From Terriglobia bacterium (GTDB lineage: Bacteria; Acidobacteriota; Terriglobia; Terriglobales; Acidobacteriaceae): DNA of 64,000 bases. The stretch covers positions 62,001 to 126,000 of the forward strand of contig JAIQGL010000016.1 of the NCBI GenBank assembly GCA_020072585.1, in the 5' to 3' direction. Below, one piece after another: positions 54,994 to 64,000 of the stretch; the first letter of the stretch is position 1; each line of letters begins with the position of its first letter. The notes under the pieces were generated by a model that worked only from the letters and a program-made list of their open reading frames with translations, ran no database searches and was not told the origin of the DNA. A program made the translations under genes and the position numbers.

Positions 54994-57579
54994 CTACCCC
55001 ATCGCCGCACTCAGCTTCTCCAACGCCGGGGCCAGTTCCTGCGGTTTGTTCAGCACGCCTGCAAACAGGTCGCCCACGCGCTCAAATCGCCGGAGAACGT
55101 TGGCAATATGGAATTGCGCCGGCTTTAATCCGGGCACAATCTCTTCCCACTTGAGCGGCGTGGCCACAGGAGCGCCAGGATGCGCCCGCAGAACGTAAGG
55201 CGCGGAGATGGTCTTGCGGCTGGCGTTCTGTAGATAGTCGAAATAGACCTTGCCTTTTTCCCGCGCGGAAACCATTCGCGGCGTGGTGAACAGGTCCGGG
55301 CGTTCGGCGGCAACCCATCGCGCCAGTATCTCCGCGAAGGATCGCGTCTGGGCAAATTCATAGATCGGCTCCACCGGCACATAGACGTGCATGCCGTTTC
55401 CACCCGTGGTCTTGGGATATCCGGTGAGTCCGATCAACCGCAGCTTTTCCCGCACAAGCTGCGCGGCCTCAACTATCCGGTCATAGCCGCAGTGATACGG
55501 ATCAAGATCGATCAGGATGAAGTCTGGATTGTCCAAGGTGCCGAGACGGCTCATGTACGGGTTCTGGTCAATGCAACCAAGGTTGGCCAGGTAGAGCAGT
55601 GAAGGTTTGTCGTCAACGATGACTCGTATTTTGGAATCGTCGTCCGCCGCGAGCTCTTCCCTATGCAGCCAGTCAGGAAAACCTGAAGCGTCTTTCTGAA
55701 AGAAATATTCGTGATCAATCCCGTTGGGATAGCGCTTGAGTGAAAGCGGCCGGCCCTGCAGATGCGGCACCAGCAGATCAGAGACTGCGGCGTAAAAATT
55801 GATGAGATCGCGCTTGGTGTATCCATCTGCGGGGTAATACACCTTATTGAGATTGGTGAATTTGAGCCAGCGGCCTCCAATCGTCAGCGCTGCCTCCGCA
55901 TTCTCTGGCGGAAGTAGTTGCTCTCTAAGACTGGATGTTCCCGGGGCTTCGCCTTCCGCTACGGGATCTTTCGCAGCTTGATCTTGTCCGTCTTTACCTT
56001 GAGTGTCTTTACCTAGTGTGTCTTTATTTCGTGTGTCTTTATTTTGTAAAACCAGGTCCTCTGCTGACAGACCGGTCTCCCGCACTACATCTTTTGGCTC
56101 CGCGTCATCCCGCAGTCCCAGAAAGACCGGCGCCCGCAAGCGGTTGTCCTGCGTCCATGAGGTGAATTTCACGGTACAGACCAGCTCTGGCTTCACCCAG
56201 ATAACTTCACCAACATCCCGCGGAACGTCACTGAGTGTGGCCTTTTTGGTGGTCAGCGGCTTGATTTGTTCAAATACCGCTTTGAGCGATTGCTGCGTGA
56301 ATCCCGAACCCACATTGCCGGCGTACACCAGTTTTTTGTCCTGGTAATAGCCAAGCACCAGCGCGCCAAAAAACTCGCGCTCGCCCAGCAGGTAGCCGCA
56401 GATCAAAAAATCCTGCTGGCAGGTGACCTTGATCTTGATCCAGCTGCTGCTGCGCTTTGATTCATACCGGCTCTGCGCCTGTTTGGCCAGAATGCCTTCC
56501 AGCCCTTTGGCCTTTACGGCCTCCAGCAACTCCGTTCCCTTACCGGCAAAATGCTCGGAATAGCGCACGACCTCACTGGGCGTCAGGATGGACATCAACA
56601 GGTTGCGGCGATCAATCAACGCGGCTTTGCGCAGGTCGTAGCCATTGAGATACAGCAGATCGAAGGCAAAAAAATTCAGCTGTGGCGCGGCCATCCCTTT
56701 TACCGGCGGTTTGGGGCCAAAGCCAGTCATGCCCTGGAGCCGCTGGAAGCTTGGTGTGCCGTTTTCATCCAGCGCCACCACTTCCCCGTCGATGATCGCC
56801 GAATCCGCCTTCACGCATTGCGCCAGAGCTTCCGCCACCGTGGCAAACTGCTTTTCCAGCTTGATGCCGCGCCGTGAGAGCATACGTACTTTGCCACCTG
56901 TAATGTAGCAGAGAGCGCGATAGCCGTCCCACTTCACCTCGTAGAGCCAGTCTGTTCCGGATGGCACAACGCTGCTCAGGGTAGCCAGCATTGGGTCGAG
57001 CGAAGACGGCATCTCGGCTTTGATTGCGCCTTCAATGGAAGAAAGTTCTCCCGGCCCCTGTAGCACGCTGCGTGTGTCAGACTCAGGGTCCCAGCCTTCA
57101 CGTACGGCAAAGTCTTTCTTCTTGATCAGCAGCCAGTCTTTGCCCTTGGCGCGATTGGTGCGGACCAGCGCAAATTCGCCCACGATCTTGTGTCCATGAA
57201 AGCGTAGTTTGAGGTCTCCTGATTCCCACATTTGCGCCGGAGTTTTGGGTCCGAGCCACTCGTATGTGCCGCGGTCCCAAAGAGTCACATTGCCGGCGCC
57301 GTAGTTGCCGCTGGGAATGGTGCCCTCAAAACTTCCATAGTCAAGCGGATGGTCTTCAACATGCACCGCAAGGCGTTTGATAGCTGGATCGAGCGTAGGA
57401 CCGTTAGGCAGGGCCCAGGACTTAAGAACGCCATCCATCTCAAGCCTCAAGTCATAGTGGAGACGCCGAGCGCTATGTCGTTGAATAAAAAAGCGGTTGC
57501 CTTCAATGTCCGATGGCTTGTCCGGGGGCTCCGGAGTACGCGAGAAAACCCTTTTTCGCCGGTATTCTTCTAGTGACAT
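54994..57579 (-). CDS. ligD: DNA ligase D, PE-ligase-polymerase order
   Basis: 861 residues. 3'-phosphoesterase domain at about 1-170 (FFIQRHSARRLHYDLRLEMDGVLKSWALPNGPT, HPLDYGSFEGTIPSGNYGAG). Ligase domain at about 190-490 with the adenylated Lys in YEVKWDGYRAL, IIDGEVVALDENG, and EGILAKQAQSRYESKRSSSWIKIK. Primase/polymerase domain from about 560 (RDLINFYAAVSDLL, DLDPYHCGYDRIVEAA, ARTV-like RSFAEILARW). Domain order PE-Lig-Pol is the Pseudomonas-like form. The linker near 511-530 is a short NKDT/GKDT repeat, visible also in the DNA (TGTCTTTA words at 56000-56040). It repairs breaks with Ku, which is divergent and adjacent. Confidence 0.96.
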   Translation of the reverse strand: MSLEEYRRKRVFSRTPEPPDKPSDIEGNRFFIQRHSARRLHYDLRLEMDGVLKSWALPNGPTLDPAIKRLAVHVEDHPLDYGSFEGTIPSGNYGAGNVTLWDRGTYEWLGPKTPAQMWESGDLKLRFHGHKIVGEFALVRTNRAKGKDWLLIKKKDFAVREGWDPESDTRSVLQGPGELSSIEGAIKAEMPSSLDPMLATLSSVVPSGTDWLYEVKWDGYRALCYITGGKVRMLSRRGIKLEKQFATVAEALAQCVKADSAIIDGEVVALDENGTPSFQRLQGMTGFGPKPPVKGMAAPQLNFFAFDLLYLNGYDLRKAALIDRRNLLMSILTPSEVVRYSEHFAGKGTELLEAVKAKGLEGILAKQAQSRYESKRSSSWIKIKVTCQQDFLICGYLLGEREFFGALVLGYYQDKKLVYAGNVGSGFTQQSLKAVFEQIKPLTTKKATLSDVPRDVGEVIWVKPELVCTVKFTSWTQDNRLRAPVFLGLRDDAEPKDVVRETGLSAEDLVLQNKDTRNKDTLGKDTQGKDGQDQAAKDPVAEGEAPGTSSLREQLLPPENAEAALTIGGRWLKFTNLNKVYYPADGYTKRDLINFYAAVSDLLVPHLQGRPLSLKRYPNGIDHEYFFQKDASGFPDWLHREELAADDDSKIRVIVDDKPSLLYLANLGCIDQNPYMSRLGTLDNPDFILIDLDPYHCGYDRIVEAAQLVREKLRLIGLTGYPKTTGGNGMHVYVPVEPIYEFAQTRSFAEILARWVAAERPDLFTTPRMVSAREKGKVYFDYLQNASRKTISAPYVLRAHPGAPVATPLKWEEIVPGLKPAQFHIANVLRRFERVGDLFAGVLNKPQELAPALEKLSAAMG

Positions 57580-57658
57580 AGCCTATTGGGAAGATTGTAT
57601 TGCACCGTTTTTTGTGCTCTTATACCACTCTACGCCCTAATACTGGAGAACATTCAAA

Positions 57659-58513
57659 ATGGCCAGCACCGTATGGAAGGGACACCTGACTTTTGGTTTA
57701 TTGTCACTCCCCATCAAATTGTACAGCGCAGCCCGCAGTGAATCCGTCGGTTTCAACCAGCTTCATAAGCACGACAACTCGCGCGTGAAACAGGTCCTTT
57801 ATTGCCAGGCTGAAGATAAGCCCATCCCGCGCAGTGAGATTGTGAAGGGCTACGAATACGAGAAGGACAAATACGTTGTCATTGAGGATGAAGATATTAA
57901 GAAGGTCGCGCCCAAGACGGCCAAGACCATGGAAGTGCTGGAATTTGTGAAGGCCTCTGAGGTTGACGCCATTTTTCTGGAAAGCTCTTACTACATGGCG
58001 CCCGATGAAGCCGGCGAAAAGCCCTACGCCCTGCTCTTTGAAGCATTGCGCCAGAGCGGCTGCGTCGGCGTGGCCAAGATCGCCATGCACAACCGGGAGC
58101 ACATTGTGATTCTGCGTCCAGGGCCAAAAGGAATTTTGCTGCACACCATGTACTATCCTGACGAGATTCGCCAGGTTGAGGAGTTTCGCACGGATACGAG
58201 CATCGTAAAAGCCAAAGAGCTGGAGATGGCCAAGATGCTGATTGATTCCCTGCTCGCCGCCTTTGAGCCGGAAAAATACAAGGATGATTATCGCGAAAAC
58301 CTGATGGCGATGATTAAGGCAAGAGTGGAAGGCAGGCAGATTGTGGAAACCGTGGAGACAAAACACAAAGCGCCTGTCGTGGATATTCTGGAAGCGCTCA
58401 AGATGAGTCTGGCCGAAGTGAAGAAGCCCATCCGGTCCTCAACCGGGACACCTGCTCTGCCCGTAGAAGAAGAACCGGTCAGGTCAAAGAAAGGACGCAA
58501 GGCCGGCGGATAA
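57659..58513 (+). CDS. ku: Non-homologous end joining protein Ku
   Basis: 284 residues with GGAG upstream in CTGGAGAAC. The Ku core is complete: ASTVWKGHLTFGLLSLPIKLYSAARSESVGFNQLHKHDNSRVKQVLYC, PIPRSEIVKGYEYEKDKYVVIEDEDIKK, and IFLESSYYMAPDEAGEKPYALLFEAL. The C-terminal tail is short and Lys/Arg rich (RSKKGRKAGG). It binds DNA ends and recruits LigD. Only 79 bp separate it from the divergent ligD. Confidence 0.97.
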   Translation: MASTVWKGHLTFGLLSLPIKLYSAARSESVGFNQLHKHDNSRVKQVLYCQAEDKPIPRSEIVKGYEYEKDKYVVIEDEDIKKVAPKTAKTMEVLEFVKASEVDAIFLESSYYMAPDEAGEKPYALLFEALRQSGCVGVAKIAMHNREHIVILRPGPKGILLHTMYYPDEIRQVEEFRTDTSIVKAKELEMAKMLIDSLLAAFEPEKYKDDYRENLMAMIKARVEGRQIVETVETKHKAPVVDILEALKMSLAEVKKPIRSSTGTPALPVEEEPVRSKKGRKAGG

Positions 58514-58545
58514 GATTTTCCAGTCATCGCACCCGACCAGCAGGG

Positions 58546-59298
58546 CTACTGTGCCTTGCCCGGTGTGATCGTGACTGCCTTGTTCTTTTCAAACACTACT
58601 GTCACCGGCTTGCCCGCGTTGGCGTACTCAATCGTACGATTTCCATATTCAACGCCGTCAGAGCTGATGTTTGTGCCCAGAGCAAAACTGGCTTGCAGCT
58701 CGCTCATTCCTTGTTTGGCCTGATGCTGCTCAATCGCGCTCCAGGTATCAGCGGGCCAGTGCTTGTAAAGCTGGTGCGGGTCCTCAAAGAAAAAAACTTC
58801 GTTCGCGCTGAATGAATAATCGTCGCCAGTATTCAGGCCAAAGGAGACGGCAAATGTACCCGGCTCCCCCTCTTTTTCAAATACCGCCATGATCTGCTTC
58901 TGGACTACAGCAACCTGTCCGGGTTTGATCGCCACCGGCTCCCGCTGTAGTACCACGTCCTTGACCTGCAACTTGGCTAGAGGCGGCAGCAGCCCGACTT
59001 TCCGCTTAAAGTTCACGCTATGTGAGGCAGCGTCATAGGGATAATACGGGAGGAAGTTCCCTGTCTTTATCCATAATGGTTTCCCGGCCAGCTCTTTTTT
59101 GGCCGAATTCACGTCATAAGGAACGATCTTGTGCGGGGTGACATAATCGTCCAGATTGGCCGAATAGGTGGTTTCCGGCTTCTTTGGTCCAGCGCCGGTG
59201 TCACGCCTGGCGTAAAAAATGAACCCCACCCGCACGGTGGCGATTACCACAAAAACAGACACGCTTATCAGGATCTTCTTTTTGAGATCTGAATCCAT
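58546..59298 (-). CDS. Membrane-anchored hypothetical protein
   Basis: 250 residues with one N-terminal helix (KILISVSVFVVIATVRVGFIFYA) and an otherwise periplasmic domain rich in Pro and aromatic residues (KTGNFLPYYPYDAASHSVNFKRKVGLLPPL, FALGTNISSDGVEYGNRTIEYANAGKPVTVVFEKNKAVTI). The family is not known to me. The C-terminal GNRTIEYANAGKPVTVVFE looks like a small beta domain. Convergent with ku. Confidence 0.75.
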   Translation of the reverse strand: MDSDLKKKILISVSVFVVIATVRVGFIFYARRDTGAGPKKPETTYSANLDDYVTPHKIVPYDVNSAKKELAGKPLWIKTGNFLPYYPYDAASHSVNFKRKVGLLPPLAKLQVKDVVLQREPVAIKPGQVAVVQKQIMAVFEKEGEPGTFAVSFGLNTGDDYSFSANEVFFFEDPHQLYKHWPADTWSAIEQHQAKQGMSELQASFALGTNISSDGVEYGNRTIEYANAGKPVTVVFEKNKAVTITPGKAQ

Positions 59299-59513
59299 CG
59301 TGAAAATAATGTAACACGCAAAGGGCGTCTCCGGACGGAGGACGGAGTTTCACCGGATCACACAGCCTATTCCCCAGATAGCCATCCGCACCAGAGCAGG
59401 AGCATACCCGATGACAGAATGAGAGCATGCCACAAACTTGGGAAACTTTCTGCCAGCGGAACGTCGCCTTGCCGGCAGCCTGGCGGCCGGGATGAGCCGC
59501 GTTCTTTCCGCTA

Positions 59514-61145
59514 TTAGAATTTCACCAGCAGCGCCAGGTTCAGCCGGTTCTCGCGTTTTCTGAGGTCAGGAGTAAAGCCCGCCACCAAGGAGCCCGGCGT
59601 ACCCTGGTTCCCTCCTTGCGGAGTAATGCCACCCGAACCGGAAAAGTAAGGCACGTTGGCCGCGCGATGGTTGTATTCCCAGCGGAACGTGAGGTACTGG
59701 CTGGGCATATAGTCCACGGTCGCCGATGCATCCCAAGCTTTATAGGGATCGCCGGGGTTCTCCGTGAAGTAGGGCGTGCCGGAAAAAGCGGTTGCGCCGT
59801 TGATCGGCGGGAGAAGTACAAGATAGCGGCCAGGGTTGTTGATGGCGCCTCCGCCAAGCGTGAGCGCATACAGGTCTTTGTGGAACCAGAGCCGGTTGTA
59901 GATCATGTAGCCAAGAAAGCTCTGCTTGGGTCCATTCTTCGTGTTGCCAAAACAGCTTACGCCGCCGCCGCTCTCGCATCCGGCATCTCCGGTAAGAGAA
60001 AACGCAGCTTTGCTGATGAAGTTTTCTGGATTGTCGTAATACTTGTATTGAATGCTATCGTCGGTGTGCCAGCGCGTGCGCCCTGTCACTCCAGGCACAT
60101 CACGACCCAACGCATACTGGTTGCCCAGAATCGACCACTTCCCGTTTGGGCGCCACAAAATCTGTCCGCCCACGCCGGGCCTTTTGTTGAATCTGCCGTA
60201 GGACTGCCAGCCATTCACCAGCCATGGTTCGATCTTGAGCTTCTCCGTCGCGTAGATCTGCACACGCATGCCGTTAAAAAACCACGGCGTATTCGATGAA
60301 ACATAGGATGGCTGGTACGCCCAGTTATCAAAGTTGTAATAGCTGAACAGCCCCACATAGGACATGAAAATGCCAGCTTGCACGTTAATACCATGCAGCT
60401 TGTTGATGTGGTACCCGCCATAAGCTTCAGAAATGTAGCGATAGGCATCGGCAAGGTTCCATTGGCCGCGTGCAGGGCTGGCGTCATTACGTGGCGTGGT
60501 CTGTGAATACAACCCGAACTGCGTCATGATCCGGGCCTGAACATTGTCGTAATGAAAATCACCGCCAACGCCCAGTTGTGTGAGCTGGAACTCATTGGCG
60601 CGGAAAACCTCACTTGATCCGCCAATCGTGTTGTCTGAGGGATGATTGAAGTCGTAAATGTAGTCGATATCCGCCCTGATCTCAGGAGTGAAGAATTTCG
60701 AATCAAAAGCTGGCTCTTTGGTGCGGGCATTGCCATTCAACCAGGTGAAATCAGCAAAGGCGAACGGTTCAGTAGGTTTTTTTGCTTCGGTGGGGGACGT
60801 CTGCTCCACCACCACGCTCGCTTCCGGGGCCGGGGTTCGTTCGGAGAAACTGCTTTCACTGGTGCTCCCGGCTGCCGACGTTCCACTCTGCTGCGCTTTC
60901 AGCTGCGTCTCCAGTTCCGCAATACGGGCACGCATCTGCTCCAGCTCCTTTAGGATTTCACGGTTTGTAGTGTTCGTGTCGGAAGTCTCTGTGCCAGCTG
61001 CGATGCTTGCGCTGCCAAGAGGGGCGTGGTTCGTGCTCTGGACGGGAGGTTGGGCAAAACCCTGAAGTGCCATGAAGCACAGCGGAAGCAGCACCGCGCT
61101 GCTAAGAGTAATTTTGCTTGAAAGCCGGTTGGTTCTTCTGTTCAT
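59514..61145 (-). CDS. Outer-membrane beta-barrel porin-like protein
   Basis: 543 residues: signal peptide (AVLLPLCFMALQGFA), a coiled-coil (NREILKELEQMRARIAELETQLKAQQ, about 63-88), a Pro/Ser/Glu-rich linker, and a long barrel with alternating aromatic strands ending in RLNLALLVKF, a C-terminal Phe as used by the outer-membrane assembly machinery. FTWLNGNARTKEPAFDSKFFTPEIRADIDYIYDFNHP is typical of bbp2/OmpL-like porins in acidobacteria. It likely allows solute diffusion across the outer membrane. Confidence 0.85.
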   Translation of the reverse strand: MNRRTNRLSSKITLSSAVLLPLCFMALQGFAQPPVQSTNHAPLGSASIAAGTETSDTNTTNREILKELEQMRARIAELETQLKAQQSGTSAAGSTSESSFSERTPAPEASVVVEQTSPTEAKKPTEPFAFADFTWLNGNARTKEPAFDSKFFTPEIRADIDYIYDFNHPSDNTIGGSSEVFRANEFQLTQLGVGGDFHYDNVQARIMTQFGLYSQTTPRNDASPARGQWNLADAYRYISEAYGGYHINKLHGINVQAGIFMSYVGLFSYYNFDNWAYQPSYVSSNTPWFFNGMRVQIYATEKLKIEPWLVNGWQSYGRFNKRPGVGGQILWRPNGKWSILGNQYALGRDVPGVTGRTRWHTDDSIQYKYYDNPENFISKAAFSLTGDAGCESGGGVSCFGNTKNGPKQSFLGYMIYNRLWFHKDLYALTLGGGAINNPGRYLVLLPPINGATAFSGTPYFTENPGDPYKAWDASATVDYMPSQYLTFRWEYNHRAANVPYFSGSGGITPQGGNQGTPGSLVAGFTPDLRKRENRLNLALLVKF

Positions 61146-61370
61146 TGGGTCAATGTCTTCCTCATGAGTATCCGGGGAATGGGCTGGTTTACCTTTCAGT
61201 GGACCACCATCGCCCGTAAGAAAGAGCTAAGGAATGCGTAAATGTTCCATAAAGGATCGCGATCGAGGATTTTGAAGAAAAGATAGTCTGAGGTAAGACA
61301 GTCGGGTAAACTTATCAATGTCAATCAATGCTTGCCGTCGTTGTAAGATGGCCGTTTTTCGATCAAATTT

Positions 61371-62291
61371 ATGGTGCTCCGAATCGTTGGAATGTTGTTG
61401 GCCTTATCGTTTCCGGCTGCCGCCGGCGTTATCACGGATGTGCGCGGCGCCCTTGCACGCAATGATTTCAAAACAGCAAATGGCATGCTTGAGGGCTATC
61501 GCGCGCAGCATGGCGTTAATCCGGAATATCTGGAAGCGCTTTCCTGGATGGGCCGAGGCGAGTTAGCTGCCGGTGACTTCAGCCAGGCTTACAGATTTGG
61601 TCAGGATACCCAGAAACAGACGCTTCAATTCCTGAAGAGTGCAAAGCTTGATTCACAACCCCACCTGGCCATTGCGTTAGGCGCGGCGTTTGAGGTGCAA
61701 GCCCAGGCATTGTCAAAGCAAAACCAGCCAGAAAAAGCAGTCCTGCTGTTACGCGATGCGTTGAAGACATACGGGGGCACGTCCATTCGTGCCCGGCTGC
61801 AGAAAAACCTCAACCTGCTGACGCTTTTGGGGAAGCCTGCGCCGCCGTTGGTTGAGCGCGAGTATCTGGGGCCGAAGCCCGCATCTTTGGCAGAGTTGAA
61901 AGGATCAGTGGTCTTGCTCTTCTTCTGGGCACACTGGTGCGGCGATTGCAAAGCGGAAGCGCCGGTCATCGCCAGCCTGCAATATGAATTCGCCAAGCAG
62001 GGCTTGGTTGTTGTGGCGCCCACGCAGAGATACGGCTATGCGGGAGCGCAGGACAATATCTCTCCTGAACAGGAGACGCAATACATTGAAGCTGTCCGGC
62101 AGCGCTACTACGCTCAGCTTTCCGGCGATTCGGTGCCGGTCAGCAAAGAGAATTTTGACCTCTACGGGGCCAGCACCACGCCGACCATCGTGCTCATCGC
62201 GCGCAGCGGCAAAATCTCTCTCTACCATCCGGGCGCAATGCCGTACGGCGAGTTGCGCCCTGAGATCGAAAAATTACTGAACTCCCGATAA
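61371..62291 (+). CDS. Secreted TlpA-like protein with helical repeat N terminus
   Basis: 306 residues. A signal peptide (LRIVGMLLALSFPAAAG) is followed by a helical TPR-like region (DFKTANGMLEGYRAQHGVNPEYLEALSWMGRGELAAGDFSQAYRFGQ) and a thioredoxin-fold domain with the redox site WAHWCGDCKAEAPVI and the cis-Pro region ASTTPTIVLIARSGKI. It probably acts as a periplasmic thiol oxidoreductase; the N-terminal repeats may bind a partner. It ends 10 bp before the convergent pntB. Confidence 0.85.
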   Translation: MVLRIVGMLLALSFPAAAGVITDVRGALARNDFKTANGMLEGYRAQHGVNPEYLEALSWMGRGELAAGDFSQAYRFGQDTQKQTLQFLKSAKLDSQPHLAIALGAAFEVQAQALSKQNQPEKAVLLLRDALKTYGGTSIRARLQKNLNLLTLLGKPAPPLVEREYLGPKPASLAELKGSVVLLFFWAHWCGDCKAEAPVIASLQYEFAKQGLVVVAPTQRYGYAGAQDNISPEQETQYIEAVRQRYYAQLSGDSVPVSKENFDLYGASTTPTIVLIARSGKISLYHPGAMPYGELRPEIEKLLNSR

Positions 62292-62300
62292 GCTGCGTCT

Positions 62301-63674
62301 CTAGACTTTCTGCACCGCCTGGGCCAGGTTGGTCAGGCTGGTCTTGGCGTCGCCATAGAGCATGCCGGTAACAGACTTGAAGAAGAGCGGGTTCTCCAAC
62401 CCTGAAAACCCCTTGCCTTTGCCGCGCTTGAGCACAACAACCGATTTTGCCTTATCAACTTCGATGATCGGCATCCCGGCGATCAGACTTTTTGGGTTGT
62501 CACGCGCATCAGGGTTAACGACGTCATTCGCGCCGATCACCACGGCCACGTCCGTCTGCGGCATCTCAGGATTGATCTGCTCCATCTCGTAAAGCGAAGA
62601 GTAAGGTACGTTGGCTTCCGCCAGAAGCACATTCATGTGCCCGGGCATGCGTCCGGCGACGGGATGGATGGCATACTTCACCGCGATACCACGCTCTTCC
62701 AGCAGATTGCCGAGTTCGCGGCAGGCATGCTGGGCCTGCGCCGTGGCCATGCCGTATCCGGGAACAAAGACCACTTGGCTGGCATAGGCGAGCTGCACGG
62801 CAACGTCATCCACACTCACTTCGCGCATTGAGCCGCTGACGGCTGTTTCCACTGATACCGCGGACCCAAAGCCGCCAAAGAGAACGTTGGTGATGGAACG
62901 GTTCATGGCCCGGCACATCAGAATGGAGAGAATGAAGCCGGAAAAACCGTCGAGCGTTCCGGCAATGATCAACACGTTGTTTCCCAGCACAAAGCCGGTG
63001 GCGGCGGAAGAGAGACCGGCGTAAGAGTTCAGCAGTGACATTACTACCGGCATGTCGGCAGCGCCAATGGGAATCACCAGCATCACGCCGAAAACAAATG
63101 CGCAGCCAACCATCGTGTAGAAGTAGACGGAAACAGCAGGATTGATCAGCCATGTGATGAACGATCCAATCATCACAATGAACAGGCCCAGGTTCACGAT
63201 CTGCTGGCCTTTAAACATAATGGGCGTGCCGCGCATCAGCTCCTGGAGCTTCGCGGCTGCAATCAGCGAGCCGGTAACGGTGAGCGAACCGAGCATCACT
63301 TCAAGACCAAGTGCGCCCATCTTGACGCCGCCGAGTGTTGGCCCATGAATCACATACTCGGCAATGCCGACCATGGAAGCAGCCATTGCGCCGAAGGCAT
63401 GTGAGAGCGCCGTCCGCTGCGGCATGGCGGTCATGGGCACCATGGCCATGGGAATGCCGATGCATGAGCCCAGAATCAGCCCGATGGCGATGTAGATATA
63501 GTTGTGAATGTCAGGATGAAACAGAGTTCCCAAAACGGCGGCAGACATGCCGGCGGCAGCCATGATCATGCCGCGCCGCGCCGTGTCAGGATGGCTCAGC
63601 CCCTTCAGACCCAGCACAAAGAGGCAGGAGGCGATCAGGTATGTGGCTTCAAGAAAATATTGCGCGTTGCTCAC
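62301..63674 (-). CDS. pntB: NAD(P) transhydrogenase subunit beta
   Basis: 457 residues: nine or so transmembrane helices, then the NADP-binding domain III: VVFVPGYGMATAQAQHACRELGNLLEERG, YAIHPVAGRMPGHMNVLLAEA, and VVIGANDVVNPDARDNPKS. It transfers hydride between NADH and NADP+ coupled to proton flow. The ATG overlaps the pntA membrane subunit stop by 4 bp. Confidence 0.95.
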   Translation of the reverse strand: MSNAQYFLEATYLIASCLFVLGLKGLSHPDTARRGMIMAAAGMSAAVLGTLFHPDIHNYIYIAIGLILGSCIGIPMAMVPMTAMPQRTALSHAFGAMAASMVGIAEYVIHGPTLGGVKMGALGLEVMLGSLTVTGSLIAAAKLQELMRGTPIMFKGQQIVNLGLFIVMIGSFITWLINPAVSVYFYTMVGCAFVFGVMLVIPIGAADMPVVMSLLNSYAGLSSAATGFVLGNNVLIIAGTLDGFSGFILSILMCRAMNRSITNVLFGGFGSAVSVETAVSGSMREVSVDDVAVQLAYASQVVFVPGYGMATAQAQHACRELGNLLEERGIAVKYAIHPVAGRMPGHMNVLLAEANVPYSSLYEMEQINPEMPQTDVAVVIGANDVVNPDARDNPKSLIAGMPIIEVDKAKSVVVLKRGKGKGFSGLENPLFFKSVTGMLYGDAKTSLTNLAQAVQKV

Positions 63675-64000
63675 TTTTTCTCCTCCGGCTTGGCCGCTTT
63701 GGGCGCTTCCTTCTTATGGAACATCTTGAGCATGCGGTCCGTAATCAGGAAGCCGCCGGTCACGTTGATCATGGCTGAAGTCACGGCCGCGCAACCAAGG
63801 ATGGAAGCCAGCGTCTGGTGCTGGTCATAGTGCGAGCCGGCAATCACGATCGAGCCGATCAGCGAAATACCGGAGATGGCGTTGGTGGCCGACATCAGCG
63901 GCGTGTGCAACAGGGGCGGCACGCGCGAAATCACCTGGTAGCCCAGAAATGCCGCCAGAGCGAACACATAGAGTGAAGCGATGAGGACGGCCGGACTCAG
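63671..64000 (-). CDS. pntA: NAD(P) transhydrogenase alpha subunit, membrane part (partial)
   Basis: The open frame runs to the window edge, so the true start is just outside; the visible 109 residues begin LSPAVLIASLYVFALAAFLGYQVISRVPPLLHTPLMSATNAISGI, the domain II motif of PntA. Four helices are visible, followed by a Lys/Ala-rich C-terminal tail. It is the separate small membrane subunit found where the alpha chain is split in two. The catalytic alpha1 gene would be expected further upstream, outside the window. Confidence 0.9.
   Translation of the reverse strand: MSPAVLIASLYVFALAAFLGYQVISRVPPLLHTPLMSATNAISGISLIGSIVIAGSHYDQHQTLASILGCAAVTSAMINVTGGFLITDRMLKMFHKKEAPKAAKPEEKK

Noticed and set aside
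1-64000. CRISPR array
   Set aside because: No set of regularly spaced identical repeats was seen, and no cas gene is present.

Overview
The window looks like a chromosomal segment of an acidobacterium (Terriglobia/Koribacter-like). This is inferred from gene content and style, not from a marker gene: moderately GC-rich coding, many secreted proteins of the acidobacterial type, a LigD/Ku pair, an SPFH/prohibitin protein, a large BNR/sortilin-type secreted protein, and short dispersed extragenic repeats. About 65 protein genes and one tRNA are supported. Genes are dense and mostly in short co-directional runs. The three stretches without a convincing gene are 12.1-13.0, 16.55-17.8 and 46.9-47.7 kb.

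Layout. 0-4.8 kb: end of a conserved hypothetical gene, then two coupled ABC ATPase/permease pairs. 4.9-9.7 kb: a secreted protein with a pilin-like tail, an MBL hydrolase, secG next to tRNA-Leu(GAG), a Y-family polymerase, an ECF sigma factor with a small membrane protein. 9.7-12.1 kb: DUF4386, a small protein with a structured leader, DUF2971. 13-16.6 kb: glycolytic operon gap-pgk-macro-tpiA. 17.8-20.8 kb: an AT-richer accessory patch (ClpP-like protease, DDE transposase, P63C-domain protein under a palindromic divergent promoter, two tiny genes, and a second copy of the structured leader). 20.9-26.8 kb: P-loop kinase-like protein, aa3-type oxidase subunits III, I and II, pdxT, pdxS. 26.9-32.8 kb: thioesterase, methyltransferase, miaB, DUF151 nuclease, truB, rhomboid. 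32.9-35.1 kb: a tight four-gene pterin operon (PTPS, PTPS, folE, SDR). 35-43.3 kb: glycosyltransferase, thioredoxin lipoprotein, acetamidase/formamidase, M48 protease, giant secreted BNR protein. 43.4-46.6 kb: copper efflux ATPase with CsoR and a readable CsoR operator/promoter. 47.6-54.8 kb: prohibitin, SIMPL protein, a selenocysteine peroxiredoxin, MFS transporter, serine hydrolase, VOC protein. 55-58.5 kb: divergent ligD and ku (NHEJ). 58.5-64 kb: hypothetical, outer-membrane porin, TlpA-like protein, pntB and the membrane part of pntA.

The strongest discovery is at 49539-50114. What reads as two ORFs is one 192-codon gene whose single in-frame TGA falls exactly at the peroxidatic cysteine of a peroxiredoxin (T-G-G-TGA-T). 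It is followed 10 nt later by a bulged stem-loop of bacterial SECIS type, and the protein carries a twin-arginine-like signal. This predicts an exported selenoprotein. Other points of interest are the tetrahydrobiopterin-like operon with tandem PTPS paralogues, a pair of paralogous small proteins each preceded by a homologous RNA hairpin leader, the DDE/ClpP/P63C cassette, and the macrodomain gene embedded in the glycolytic operon.
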